Positions 21,557 to 34,701 of a DNA stretch of 64,000 bases are shown here, in pieces; position 1 is the first letter of the stretch; every line of letters starts with the position of its first letter. The DNA is from Phytopythium helicoides (Eukaryota; Oomycota; Peronosporomycetes; Pythiales; Pythiaceae): contig JANFNE010000075.1 of the NCBI GenBank assembly GCA_024867545.1, positions 62,001 through 126,000 on the forward strand. Direction: 5' to 3'. The notes beneath the pieces are model-generated. The model did not search any database, had not been told where the DNA came from, and was given only the letters and a program-made list of their open reading frames with translations. The translations under genes and the position numbers were made by a program.

Positions 21557-22923
21557 CTACAGCGGCAGGTAGAAGAGCGGATGGAGCGCTGCCACGCCGC
21601 CCTTGGCCTTGCAGCGCTGCAGCACCTGCTGCTCAATGGCCTCGGCCTGCGCGATCTTCTTGCCGGCGTCGCCCTCGCGCTTCTCCCAGTCGCTCAGCAG
21701 CTGGCCGTAGGCGCGCAGCACACGCGCGTACTCGAGCTGGTCGGTCACGGACAGGTGCGTCTCCTTCTCGAACGACTCGACAACGGTCGTGAACAATCCC
21801 TCGCTCGACACTGCCTGACCTACGGCGTGGCAGCCGACTGCGATCTTGCTCAGCACGCGAGAGAGGCCCAGCGCGTTGCTGCTCGTCTCCTGCTTCTGCG
21901 TAGTCAGCGCCTTGCCCAGGAACTCCATTGCCTCCTCGGGCTTTTTCTGGGCGAGCAGCACTTCACCCTAGGTTGGTCTGGATCCACGCCTCGAACGGCG
22001 AATCCACGCCCGTAGTCATCTCCTCCTTGGCCTCGTCGCCTCCGGTCCGGCTAACGTACGCGAGCGCGTCTTTCCACAAGTTCTCTGCCTGCTTGAGGCA
22101 CAGCTGTTGGTGGTCCGTGAGCCCTACCTTGGCGTTCAAGCTGCCGTTCGTCGCATCCGTGGCGAGTGCGCCACTCGCAACCACGCACAACGATGCGTAT
22201 TGTGCCGTCAGATACGGGATCTCGCGCGCAATCAGCGACTCCTTGACATCGCCGACCCCGACATCCTCCTTCTTGCTGCGCAGTGTTCTCAACCGCGTCC
22301 GTGAACAGCGGGTCGTCCACGGCGGCGGCCAGCTCGGCAGTTCCTCCACTCAGGCTCTTGCTGATGAGTTCGTAGATGGTCCACTTGAGCGGTAGTGTAT
22401 CATCCTTGGGGAAGCGCTTGGTGAGCTTGTCCTTCTGGCACCACTTGTTTGCGTCGCTCGGGCGGTTCTCGCGCAGAAAGAGCCGCAGCACGCGCTCGTG
22501 CTCGGCCGTGGGCCAGTTCATGATCTCTCCGCGCTCGAGCATGACGCGGTTGGCGGCGTCGTAGTCCCCACCCATGAAGTACGTGAGCGCCAGGTGGCGC
22601 AGCGCGGCGAGCAGGTAGACGCTCTCTGACCCCATGGCCGAGCGGCAGATGTCGGCCGTGCGCTCGAGTGCCGGCAGCGCCAGCGCCGCGCGCTTGCTGT
22701 TAGGCAGCAGCTGCGCGTCGTTCGCGCCGTGCAGCAGCGCCGCCGCCTGCTGGAACTCGGGCAGCATCGTCAGCAGCTCCTGCTCGGCGCGCGTCTCCTC
22801 GGGCGTCAGCTGCAGGTAGCCGATGCCGATCTTTGGGTCGCCGAAGTTGTGGCGCGGGGGGCTGGCGGCCGTCGACAGCGAGCGCCGCAGCGCGCGCGGC
22901 AGCGACAGCGACAGGCGCGGCAT
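21557..22923 (-). CDS. Predicted mitochondrial TPR-like protein, frame broken twice
   Basis: The N-terminus is Arg/Ser-rich (MPRLSLSLPRALRRSLST) and looks like a mitochondrial presequence. The protein continues through helical, TPR-like sequence (LLAALRHLALTYFMGGDYDAA; later KKPEEAMEFLGKAL and LEYARVLRAYGQLL). Coding potential passes through three frames. The first runs to about 22290, the second about 22290-21965, and the third ends at the stop at 21557-21559. Each switch needs a single-base change; the second lies in a GGG run at about 21968-21970. No GT-AG intron fits at either switch. The break could be sequencing or assembly error, or a recent pseudogene. I do not recognise the exact family. 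Confidence 0.6.
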
Positions 22924-24643
22924 GGCGAGGGCGAGAGCGAGCAGCGAGCAGCTAGCAGCAGCAAGCGGCAGGTGGCAAGCGGCAGGTGGCGCCGTTGGGC
23001 AGCGACGCTAATGGGGGATGGCGGTGGTGGGTGGCGCCTTGATGGCTTGATGCTTGGCGCAAGCAGGATAACCTGTCGAGATGCATACTGAGAGCGACTT
23101 GTCAGAACGGATATGCATACTGAAGCCTAGTTGCGATTATTGGCCAGTGGGGTTGTGAGGTGTAGATTTTAGCCAATCCTACCGTCCGCAGATTATTTGC
23201 TTTTGACCAAACAGATCATTGGGTTTTGGAGGCCAGCAAGAAATTGTCACATCCAGCACCGAACGAATGGCACCGACCGGCTGAGTGGATAGGACGCTTG
23301 AGCGAGACACGCCTTCATTGAGCGATGGGCAGGCACAAGCACACCGCAGCGGGTGGACGGATGTCAGAAAACAGCTTGCACTGAGGGAGAGTTATGTCGT
23401 GTGAAGTGAAGCCAATCCGTGCTCTAGGGTGTAGAAGTGAAAGTGAGATTATCTAGCACAGGGGCGTGGGCGCGCCTCGCCCTACGTCCCTGACTGCTTA
23501 TCCTGGAGCGAAACCCCCGATCCTCCTAAGTCTGGCGGGGAAACTCCCCGCCGTGATTATTCTGCGAGAACGGCTCGCGAGCTGCGACCGTTTCCGACAA
23601 CGAAGGCCCCCCGCGTACAAGAGATCTGTGCAGACGCACCAGTTCAGGCTGAATTTTGTCCATTTCTTGACGAGTGGGGCATGGCGGCCACGCTCGAGAA
23701 GTTCTATCCCGGCCTGTCAGGAAAGCAGCTCAACACGAAACGCACCTGTTGTGCGAAGAAATTGGTAAATGTAGGACTGAGATTTAGACCTTAGCTTGCG
23801 AGCGAAATGGTCACCACGTCCGTTACCTATGCTACCCACGTACCTCGGACGGTCGCCGACTTCTCCCACCAGTCGTCGCCCTCTCAGACATGCCTCTTCG
23901 CCCAACAGCACCAGTATTTACGTATGCCGCAAAGACAAGTTACATTGCTCGAGAGATGCAAGTCACCGGTGAGAGCCCAGCAGCGTCGCATGAGGCACCA
24001 TGGATCAGCAACGACGCAGCCTTTACCTTCAAGAGGTCCGGTAGTTCAGAAATATAATTACCTAGGACGGAGTGTAACGCGACCCTACCCGGATAGCATT
24101 ACTGTGGATGCACGAGAGTATCATTGGGTTCGAGGAAGCGATGGAGCCTCTGCTAGCATGTTTGGATGGGGCTCTAAGTAATAAGCGGAAGACCAAACAA
24201 ACTACTACATCAACACCTATAGCGCTCACTCAGTAGGAGCATCAGGCATTTGACAAGAAGAAAGACAAACTAAAAAGAGCTATGTCAACAACGCTCCACC
24301 ATGCCAGTCAATCTTGTACAATGTGTTTGTTTACGGAAGCCTCGTCCAAGAGCTGGAGCAGGACAATAACCCAAGTGGAAGAATGGAAAACTAACTGTGA
24401 TATCGCGAAGCAGTCGCACCAGCTACCGACTTGCATGAGTGTAGTGTTTATTGATGCACAATGCATATGGAATATCGTCGAAAAAGAAGAACTTCCCATC
24501 ATTACAGCATGTGATGAGATCTCCTGCTTACTGTTGCGGCCACACGGATTCAAGATGTTTTATACCATATTCATGTGTTTGTGCCTGATGGCGAGATAAA
24601 GAAGCACGTAAAAGGGAAATCGCTGTGTTGAGCAATGGACCTG
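22924..24643. other. Long intergenic region with a possible transposon relic
   Basis: No intact gene. A plus-strand stretch at about 23650-23770 is protein-like (DEWGMAATLEKFYPGLSG) and resembles the N-terminal helix-turn-helix part of oomycete transposases, but stops follow soon. The stretch 24240-24600 also has short protein-like segments with stops. Both calls are weak. Confidence 0.3.
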
Positions 24644-24715
24644 ACCGCAAGACCGGGTTCGAACCAGTGACCCTTCGAGCTGCAATCGAACGCTCTACCA
24701 CTGAGCTACTCGCGC
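24644..24715 (-). tRNA. tRNA-Cys(GCA), copy 1, altered outer copy
   Basis: The anticodon arm, D arm and T arm equal the other copies. The 3' acceptor strand reads CTTGCGG instead of CTCGCGC, giving a G1-G72 mismatch and one G-U pair. The T6 run is missing; the nearest oligo-T on this strand is a T4 at about 24610-24613. Sequence beyond its 3' end is unrelated to the array. Confidence 0.75.
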
Positions 24716-25356
24716 CTCGAAACAACCACTACCACACACAATTTTCAACATACTCGCATACAACACCACAAACAGATACACACACTTCCCAACAACAACA
24801 ACAACACACACACACACACAAAACAACACATTCAATTACACACACGCGACGCATCAACACACGAAATCACACACTTCCATTCTTACCAGCAACCACAAAA
24901 CACACCACCGACATCACCACAAACGACCAACGACCAACGATGGACCATGCTGACAAACGACAAACCTTCAACAAAAACGCACCAGGGACACCAGGGACAC
25001 GAAATATACACCACACAATACACAGCAGCGAAAAACACGCACACAAGAAAAGTACTCCCAAAACAAACGCGTGTGTGAAAGAAAAAGTACCGCACACGGA
25101 ACAAGAAGAAGAATATGAATAAGAAACAAGAAGCAAGAAACAAGAAACAATAAACAAGAATATGAACAAGGAACAAGAATAAGAATAAGAACAAGAATAT
25201 GAACAAGAATATGAACAAGAAACAAGAAACAAGAAACAAGAAGAGAGGGGTAGAGATCAGACAAGTGGGTCCCGCACCGTGCAAACGGGTCGTAGGAAGA
25301 AGGAAGAGCGAGGGAATGGGAAGGGTGCAAAACAAAACAAAAAAAGGATGCAAAAA

Positions 25357-25428
25357 AGCGCGAGACCGGGTTCGAACCAGTGACCCTTCGAGCTGCAATC
25401 GAACGCTCTACCACTGAGCTACTCGCGC
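25357..25428 (-). tRNA. tRNA-Cys(GCA), copy 2
   Basis: Reference copy. Acceptor stem GCGCGAG/CTCGCGC, D arm GCTC-AGTGGTA-GAGC, anticodon arm TTCGA-TTGCAGC-TCGAA (anticodon GCA), T arm ACTGG-TTCGAAC-CCGGT. The discriminator is T73, the known tRNA-Cys identity base. Internal A box and B box are intact. T6, including base 73, follows as the Pol III terminator. No CCA is encoded and there is no intron. It lies 713 bp from copy 1. Confidence 0.97.
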
Positions 25429-26067
25429 CTCGAAACAACCACTACCACACACAATTTTCAACATACTCGCATACAACACCACAAACAGATACACACACTT
25501 CCCAACAACAACAACAACACACACACACACAAAACAACACATTCAATTACACACACGCGACGCATCAACACACGAAATCACACACTTCCATTCTTACCAG
25601 CAACCACAAAACACACCACCGACATCACCACAAACGACCAACGACCAACGATGGACCATGCTGACAAACGACAAACCTTCAACAAAAACGCACCAGGGAC
25701 ACCAGGGACACGAAATATACACCACACAATACACAGCAGCGAAAAACACGCACACAAGAAAAGTACTCCCAAAACAAACGCGTGTGTGAAAGAAAAAGTA
25801 CCGCACACGGAACAAGAAGAAGAATATGAATAAGAAACAAGAAGCAAGAAACAAGAAACAATAAACAAGAATATGAACAAGGAACAAGAATAAGAATAAG
25901 AACAAGAATATGAACAAGAATATGAACAAGAAACAAGAAACAAGAAACAAGAAGAGAGGGGTAGAGATCAGACAAGTGGGTCCCGCACCGTGCAAACGGG
26001 TCGTAGGAAGAAGGAAGAGCGAGGGAATGGGAAGGGTGCAAAACAAAACAAAAAAAGGATGCAAAAA

Positions 26068-26139
26068 AGCGCGAGACCGGGTTCGAACCAGTGACCCTTC
26101 GAGCTGCAATCGAACGCTCTACCACTGAGCTACTCGCGC
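26068..26139 (-). tRNA. tRNA-Cys(GCA), copy 3
   Basis: Identical to copy 2; 711 bp from it. Confidence 0.97.
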
Positions 26140-26780
26140 CTCGAAACAACCACTACCACACACAATTTTCAACATACTCGCATACAACACCACAAACAGA
26201 TACACACACTTCCCAACAACAACAACAACACACACACACACACAAAACAACACATTCAATTACACACACGCGACGCATCAACACACGAAATCACACACTT
26301 CCATTCTTACCAGCAACCACAAAACACACCACCGACATCACCACAAACGACCAACGACCAACGATGGACCATGCTGACAAACGACAAACCTTCAACAAAA
26401 ACGCACCAGGGACACCAGGGACACGAAATATACACCACACAATACACAGCAGCGAAAAACACGCACACAAGAAAAGTACTCCCAAAACAAACGCGTGTGT
26501 GAAAGAAAAAGTACCGCACACGGAACAAGAAGAAGAATATGAATAAGAAACAAGAAGCAAGAAACAAGAAACAATAAACAAGAATATGAACAAGGAACAA
26601 GAATAAGAATAAGAACAAGAATATGAACAAGAATATGAACAAGAAACAAGAAACAAGAAACAAGAAGAGAGGGGTAGAGATCAGACAAGTGGGTCCCGCA
26701 CCGTGCAAACGGGTCGTAGGAAGAAGGAAGAGCGAGGGAATGGGAAGGGTGCAAAACAAAACAAAAAAAGGATGCAAAAA

Positions 26781-26852
26781 AGCGCGAGACCGGGTTCGAA
26801 CCAGTGACCCTTCGAGCTGCAATCGAACGCTCTACCACTGAGCTACTCGCGC
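26781..26852 (-). tRNA. tRNA-Cys(GCA), copy 4
   Basis: Identical to copy 2; 713 bp from copy 3. Confidence 0.97.
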
Positions 26853-27493
26853 CTCGAAACAACCACTACCACACACAATTTTCAACATACTCGCATACAA
26901 CACCACAAACAGATACACACACTTCCCAACAACAACAACAACACACACACACACACAAAACAACACATTCAATTACACACACGCGACGCATCAACACACG
27001 AAATCACACACTTCCATTCTTACCAGCAACCACAAAACACACCACCGACATCACCACAAACGACCAACGACCAACGATGGACCATGCTGACAAACGACAA
27101 ACCTTCAACAAAAACGCACCAGGGACACCAGGGACACGAAATATACACCACACAATACACAGCAGCGAAAAACACGCACACAAGAAAAGTACTCCCAAAA
27201 CAAACGCGTGTGTGAAAGAAAAAGTACCGCACACGGAACAAGAAGAAGAATATGAATAAGAAACAAGAAGCAAGAAACAAGAAACAATAAACAAGAATAT
27301 GAACAAGGAACAAGAATAAGAATAAGAACAAGAATATGAACAAGAATATGAACAAGAAACAAGAAACAAGAAACAAGAAGAGAGGGGTAGAGATCAGACA
27401 AGTGGGTCCCGCACCGTGCAAACGGGTCGTAGGAAGAAGGAAGAGCGAGGGAATGGGAAGGGTGCAAAACAAAACAAAAAAAGGATGCAAAAA

Positions 27494-27565
27494 AGCGCGA
27501 GACCGGGTTCGAACCAGTGACCCTTCGAGCTGCAATCGAACGCTCTACCACTGAGCTACTCGCGC
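27494..27565 (-). tRNA. tRNA-Cys(GCA), copy 5
   Basis: Identical to copy 2; 713 bp from copy 4. Confidence 0.97.
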
Positions 27566-28204
27566 CTCGAAACAACCACTACCACACACAATTTTCAACA
27601 TACTCGCATACAACACCACAAACAGATACACACACTTCCCAACAACAACAACAACACACACACACACAAAACAACACATTCAATTACACACACGCGACGC
27701 ATCAACACACGAAATCACACACTTCCATTCTTACCAGCAACCACAAAACACACCACCGACATCACCACAAACGACCAACGACCAACGATGGACCATGCTG
27801 ACAAACGACAAACCTTCAACAAAAACGCACCAGGGACACCAGGGACACGAAATATACACCACACAATACACAGCAGCGAAAAACACGCACACAAGAAAAG
27901 TACTCCCAAAACAAACGCGTGTGTGAAAGAAAAAGTACCGCACACGGAACAAGAAGAAGAATATGAATAAGAAACAAGAAGCAAGAAACAAGAAACAATA
28001 AACAAGAATATGAACAAGGAACAAGAATAAGAATAAGAACAAGAATATGAACAAGAATATGAACAAGAAACAAGAAACAAGAAACAAGAAGAGAGGGGTA
28101 GAGATCAGACAAGTGGGTCCCGCACCGTGCAAACGGGTCGTAGGAAGAAGGAAGAGCGAGGGAATGGGAAGGGTGCAAAACAAAACAAAAAAAGGATGCA
28201 AAAA

Positions 28205-28276
28205 AGCGCGAGACCGGGTTCGAACCAGTGACCCTTCGAGCTGCAATCGAACGCTCTACCACTGAGCTACTCGCGC
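28205..28276 (-). tRNA. tRNA-Cys(GCA), copy 6
   Basis: Identical to copy 2; 711 bp from copy 5. Confidence 0.97.
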
Positions 28277-28915
28277 CTCGAAACAACCACTACCACACAC
28301 AATTTTCAACATACTCGCATACAACACCACAAACAGATACACACACTTCCCAACAACAACAACAACACACACACACACAAAACAACACATTCAATTACAC
28401 ACACGCGACGCATCAACACACGAAATCACACACTTCCATTCTTACCAGCAACCACAAAACACACCACCGACATCACCACAAACGACCAACGACCAACGAT
28501 GGACCATGCTGACAAACGACAAACCTTCAACAAAAACGCACCAGGGACACCAGGGACACGAAATATACACCACACAATACACAGCAGCGAAAAACACGCA
28601 CACAAGAAAAGTACTCCCAAAACAAACGCGTGTGTGAAAGAAAAAGTACCGCACACGGAACAAGAAGAAGAATATGAATAAGAAACAAGAAGCAAGAAAC
28701 AAGAAACAATAAACAAGAATATGAACAAGGAACAAGAATAAGAATAAGAACAAGAATATGAACAAGAATATGAACAAGAAAGAAGAAACAAGAAACAAGA
28801 AGAGAGGGGTAGAGATCAGACAAGTGGGTCCCGCACCGTGCAAACGGGTCGTAGGAAGAAGGAAGAGCGAGGGAATGGGAAGGGTGCAAAACAAAACAAA
28901 AAAAGGATGCAAAAA

Positions 28916-28987
28916 AGCGCGAGACCGGGTTCGAACCAGTGACCCTTCGAGCTGCAATCGAACGCTCTACCACTGAGCTACTCGCGC
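28916..28987 (-). tRNA. tRNA-Cys(GCA), copy 7
   Basis: Identical to copy 2; 711 bp from copy 6. The purine tract on its left is the first with the GAAAGAAG variant. Confidence 0.97.
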
Positions 28988-29628
28988 CTCGAAACAACCA
29001 CTACCACACACAATTTTCAACATACTCGCATACAACACCACAAACAGATACACACACTTCCCAACAACAACAACAACACACACACACACACAAAACAACA
29101 CATTCAATTACACACACGCGACGCATCAACACACGAAATCACACACTTCCATTCTTACCAGCAACCACAAAACACACCACCGACATCACCACAAACGACC
29201 AACGACCAACGATGGACCATGCTGACAAACGACAAACCTTCAACAAAAACGCACCAGGGACACCAGGGACACGAAATATACACCACACAATACACAGCAG
29301 CGAAAAACACGCACACAAGAAAAGTACTCCCAAAACAAACGCGTGTGTGAAAGAAAAAGTACCGCACACGGAACAAGAAGAAGAATATGAATAAGAAACA
29401 AGAAGCAAGAAACAAGAAACAATAAACAAGAATATGAACAAGGAACAAGAATAAGAATAAGAACAAGAATATGAACAAGAATATGAACAAGAAAGAAGAA
29501 ACAAGAAACAAGAAGAGAGGGGTAGAGATCAGACAAGTGGGTCCCGCACCGTGCAAACGGGTCGTAGGAAGAAGGAAGAGCGAGGGAATGGGAAGGGTGC
29601 AAAACAAAACAAAAAAAGGATGCAAAAA

Positions 29629-29700
29629 AGCGCGAGACCGGGTTCGAACCAGTGACCCTTCGAGCTGCAATCGAACGCTCTACCACTGAGCTACTCGCGC
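29629..29700 (-). tRNA. tRNA-Cys(GCA), copy 8
   Basis: Identical to copy 2; 713 bp from copy 7. The spacer on its right is the first with the CACACCTCC variant (earlier units have CACACTTCC). Confidence 0.97.
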
Positions 29701-30347
29701 CTCGAAACAACCACTACCACACACAATTTTCAACATACTCGCATACAACACCACAAACAGATACACACACTTCCCAACAACAACAACAACACACACACAC
29801 ACACACACACAAAACAACACATTCAATTACACACACGCGACGCATCAACACACGAAATCACACACCTCCATTCTTACCAGCAACCACAAAACACACCACC
29901 GACATCACCACAAACGACCAACGACCAACGATGGACCATGCTGACAAACGACAAACCTTCAACAAAAACGCACCAGGGACACCAGGGACACGAAATATAC
30001 ACCACACAATACACAGCAGCGAAAAACACGCACACAAGAAAAGTACTCCCAAAACAAACGCGTGTGTGAAAGAAAAAGTACCGCACACGGAACAAGAAGA
30101 AGAATATGAATAAGAAACAAGAAGCAAGAAACAAGAAACAATAAACAAGAATATGAACAAGGAACAAGAATAAGAATAAGAACAAGAATATGAACAAGAA
30201 TATGAACAAGAAACAAGAAACAAGAAACAAGAAGAGAGGGGTAGAGATCAGACAAGTGGGTCCCGCACCGTGCAAACGGGTCGTAGGAAGAAGGAAGAGC
30301 GAGGGAATGGGAAGGGTGCAAAACAAAACAAAAAAAGGATGCAAAAA

Positions 30348-30419
30348 AGCGCGAGACCGGGTTCGAACCAGTGACCCTTCGAGCTGCAATCGAACGCTCT
30401 ACCACTGAGCTACTCGCGC
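30348..30419 (-). tRNA. tRNA-Cys(GCA), copy 9
   Basis: Identical to copy 2; 719 bp from copy 8 because of an expanded CA run. Confidence 0.97.
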
Positions 30420-31058
30420 CTCGAAACAACCACTACCACACACAATTTTCAACATACTCGCATACAACACCACAAACAGATACACACACTTCCCAACAAC
30501 AACAACAACACACACACACACAAAACAACACATTCAATTACACACACGCGACGCATCAACACACGAAATCACACACCTCCATTCTTACCAGCAACCACAA
30601 AACACACCACCGACATCACCACAAACGACCAACGACCAACGATGGACCATGCTGACAAACGACAAACCTTCAACAAAAACGCACCAGGGACACCAGGGAC
30701 ACGAAATATACACCACACAATACACAGCAGCGAAAAACACGCACACAAGAAAAGTACTCCCAAAACAAACGCGTGTGTGAAAGAAAAAGTACCGCACACG
30801 GAACAAGAAGAAGAATATGAATAAGAAACAAGAAGCAAGAAACAAGAAACAATAAACAAGAATATGAACAAGGAACAAGAATAAGAATAAGAACAAGAAT
30901 ATGAACAAGAATATGAACAAGAAAGAAGAAACAAGAAACAAGAAGAGAGGGGTAGAGATCAGACAAGTGGGTCCCGCACCGTGCAAACGGGTCGTAGGAA
31001 GAAGGAAGAGCGAGGGAATGGGAAGGGTGCAAAACAAAACAAAAAAAGGATGCAAAAA

Positions 31059-31130
31059 AGCGCGAGACCGGGTTCGAACCAGTGACCCTTCGAGCTGCAA
31101 TCGAACGCTCTACCACTGAGCTACTCGCGC
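31059..31130 (-). tRNA. tRNA-Cys(GCA), copy 10
   Basis: Identical to copy 2; 711 bp from copy 9. Confidence 0.97.
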
Positions 31131-31777
31131 CTCGAAACAACCACTACCACACACAATTTTCAACATACTCGCATACAACACCACAAACAGATACACACAC
31201 TTCCCAACAACAACAACAACACACACACACACACACACACAAAACAACACATTCAATTACACACACGCGACGCATCAACACACGAAATCACACACCTCCA
31301 TTCTTACCAGCAACCACAAAACACACCACCGACATCACCACAAACGACCAACGACCAACGATGGACCATGCTGACAAACGACAAACCTTCAACAAAAACG
31401 CACCAGGGACACCAGGGACACGAAATATACACCACACAATACACAGCAGCGAAAAACACGCACACAAGAAAAGTACTCCCAAAACAAACGCGTGTGTGAA
31501 AGAAAAAGTACCGCACACGGAACAAGAAGAAGAATATGAATAAGAAACAAGAAGCAAGAAGCAAGAAACAATAAACAAGAATATGAACAAGGAACAAGAA
31601 TAAGAATAAGAACAAGAATATGAACAAGAATATGAACAAGAAAGAAGAAACAAGAAACAAGAAGAGAGGGGTAGAGATCAGACAAGTGGGTCCCGCACCG
31701 TGCAAACGGGTCGTAGGAAGAAGGAAGAGCGAGGGAATGGGAAGGGTGCAAAACAAAACAAAAAAAGGATGCAAAAA

Positions 31778-31849
31778 AGCGCGAGACCGGGTTCGAACCA
31801 GTGACCCTTCGAGCTGCAATCGAACGCTCTACCACTGAGCTACTCGCGC
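31778..31849 (-). tRNA. tRNA-Cys(GCA), copy 11
   Basis: Identical to copy 2; 719 bp from copy 10, the second unit with the expanded CA run. Confidence 0.97.
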
Positions 31850-32490
31850 CTCGAAACAACCACTACCACACACAATTTTCAACATACTCGCATACAACAC
31901 CACAAACAGATACACACACTTCCCAACAACAACAACAACACACACACACACACAAAACAACACATTCAATTACACACACGCGACGCATCAACACACGAAA
32001 TCACACACCTCCATTCTTACCAGCAACCACAAAACACACCACCGACATCACCACAAACGACCAACGACCAACGATGGACCATGCTGACAAACGACAAACC
32101 TTCAACAAAAACGCACCAGGGACACCAGGGACACGAAATATACACCACACAATACACAGCAGCGAAAAACACGCACACAAGAAAAGTACTCCCAAAACAA
32201 ACGCGTGTGTGAAAGAAAAAGTACCGCACACGGAACAAGAAGAAGAATATGAATAAGAAACAAGAAGCAAGAAACAAGAAACAATAAACAAGAATATGAA
32301 CAAGGAACAAGAATAAGAATAAGAACAAGAATATGAACAAGAATATGAACAAGAAACAAGAAACAAGAAACAAGAAGAGAGGGGTAGAGATCAGACAAGT
32401 GGGTCCCGCACCGTGCAAACGGGTCGTAGGAAGAAGGAAGAGCGAGGGAATGGGAAGGGTGCAAAACAAAACAAAAAAAGGATGCAAAAA

Positions 32491-32562
32491 AGCGCGAGAC
32501 CGGGTTCGAACCAGTGACCCTTCGAGCTGCAATCGAACGCTCTACCACTGAGCTACTCGCGC
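32491..32562 (-). tRNA. tRNA-Cys(GCA), copy 12
   Basis: Identical to copy 2; 713 bp from copy 11. Confidence 0.97.
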
Positions 32563-33203
32563 CTCGAAACAACCACTACCACACACAATTTTCAACATAC
32601 TCGCATACAACACCACAAACAGATACACACACTTCCCAACAACAACAACAACACACACACACACACAAAACAACACATTCAATTACACACACGCGACGCA
32701 TCAACACACGAAATCACACACCTCCATTCTTACCAGCAACCACAAAACACACCACCGACATCACCACAAACGACCAACGACCAACGATGGACCATGCTGA
32801 CAAACGACAAACCTTCAACAAAAACGCACCAGGGACACCAGGGACACGAAATATACACCACACAATACACAGCAGCGAAAAACACGCACACAAGAAAAGT
32901 ACTCCCAAAACAAACGCGTGTGTGAAAGAAAAAGTACCGCACACGGAACAAGAAGAAGAATATGAATAAGAAACAAGAAGCAAGAAGCAAGAAACAATAA
33001 ACAAGAATATGAACAAGGAACAAGAATAAGAATAAGAACAAGAATATGAACAAGAATATGAACAAGAAACAAGAAAGAAGAAACAAGAAGAGAGGGGTAG
33101 AGATCAGACAAGTGGGTCCCGCACCGTGCAAACGGGTCGTAGGAAGAAGGAAGAGCGAGGGAATGGGAAGGGTGCAAAACAAAACAAAAAAAGGATGCAA
33201 AAA

Positions 33204-33275
33204 AGCGCGAGACCGGGTTCGAACCAGTGACCCTTCGAGCTGCAATCGAACGCTCTACCACTGAGCTACTCGCGC
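33204..33275 (-). tRNA. tRNA-Cys(GCA), copy 13
   Basis: Identical to copy 2; 713 bp from copy 12. Confidence 0.97.
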
Positions 33276-33916
33276 CTCGAAACAACCACTACCACACACA
33301 ATTTTCAACATACTCGCATACAACACCACAAACAGATACACACACTTCCCAACAACAACAACAACACACACACACACACAAAACAACACATTCAATTACA
33401 CACACGCGACGCATCAACACACGAAATCACACACCTCCATTCTTACCAGCAACCACAAAACACACCACCGACATCACCACAAACGACCAACGACCAACGA
33501 TGGACCATGCTGACAAACGACAAACCTTCAACAAAAACGCACCAGGGACACCAGGGACACGAAATATACACCACACAATACACAGCAGCGAAAAACACGC
33601 ACACAAGAAAAGTACTCCCAAAACAAACGCGTGTGTGAAAGAAAAAGTACCGCACACGGAACAAGAAGAAGAATATGAATAAGAAACAAGAAGCAAGAAG
33701 CAAGAAACAATAAACAAGAATATGAACAAGGAACAAGAATAAGAATAAGAACAAGAATATGAACAAGAATATGAACAAGAAACAAGAAAGAAGAAACAAG
33801 AAGAGAGGGGTAGAGATCAGACAAGTGGGTCCCGCACCGTGCAAACGGGTCGTAGGAAGAAGGAAGAGCGAGGGAATGGGAAGGGTGCAAAACAAAACAA
33901 AAAAAGGATGCAAAAA

Positions 33917-33988
33917 AGCGCGAGACCGGGTTCGAACCAGTGACCCTTCGAGCTGCAATCGAACGCTCTACCACTGAGCTACTCGCGC
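33917..33988 (-). tRNA. tRNA-Cys(GCA), copy 14
   Basis: Identical to copy 2; 713 bp from copy 13. Confidence 0.97.
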
Positions 33989-34629
33989 CTCGAAACAACC
34001 ACTACCACACACAATTTTCAACATACTCGCATACAACACCACAAACAGATACACACACTTCCCAACAACAACAACAACACACACACACACACAAAACAAC
34101 ACATTCAATTACACACACGCGACGCATCAACACACGAAATCACACACCTCCATTCTTACCAGCAACCACAAAACACACCACCGACATCACCACAAACGAC
34201 CAACGACCAACGATGGACCATGCTGACAAACGACAAACCTTCAACAAAAACGCACCAGGGACACCAGGGACACGAAATATACACCACACAATACACAGCA
34301 GCGAAAAACACGCACACAAGAAAAGTACTCCCAAAACAAACGCGTGTGTGAAAGAAAAAGTACCGCACACGGAACAAGAAGAAGAATATGAATAAGAAAC
34401 AAGAAGCAAGAAACAAGAAACAATAAACAAGAATATGAACAAGGAACAAGAATAAGAATAAGAACAAGAATATGAACAAGAATATGAACAAGAAACAAGA
34501 AAGAAGAAACAAGAAGAGAGGGGTAGAGATCAGACAAGTGGGTCCCGCACCGTGCAAACGGGTCGTAGGAAGAAGGAAGAGCGAGGGAATGGGAAGGGTG
34601 CAAAACAAAACAAAAAAAGGATGCAAAAA

Positions 34630-34701
34630 AGCGCGAGACCGGGTTCGAACCAGTGACCCTTCGAGCTGCAATCGAACGCTCTACCACTGAGCTACTCGCG
34701 C
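34630..34701 (-). tRNA. tRNA-Cys(GCA), copy 15
   Basis: Identical to copy 2; 713 bp from copy 14. The spacer on its right has CACAACACAAC in place of CACAAAACAAC. Confidence 0.97.

Noticed and set aside
23280..23320. tRNA A-box-like sequence GGCTGAGTGGATAGGACGC
   Set aside because: No matching T arm, anticodon arm or acceptor stem follows.
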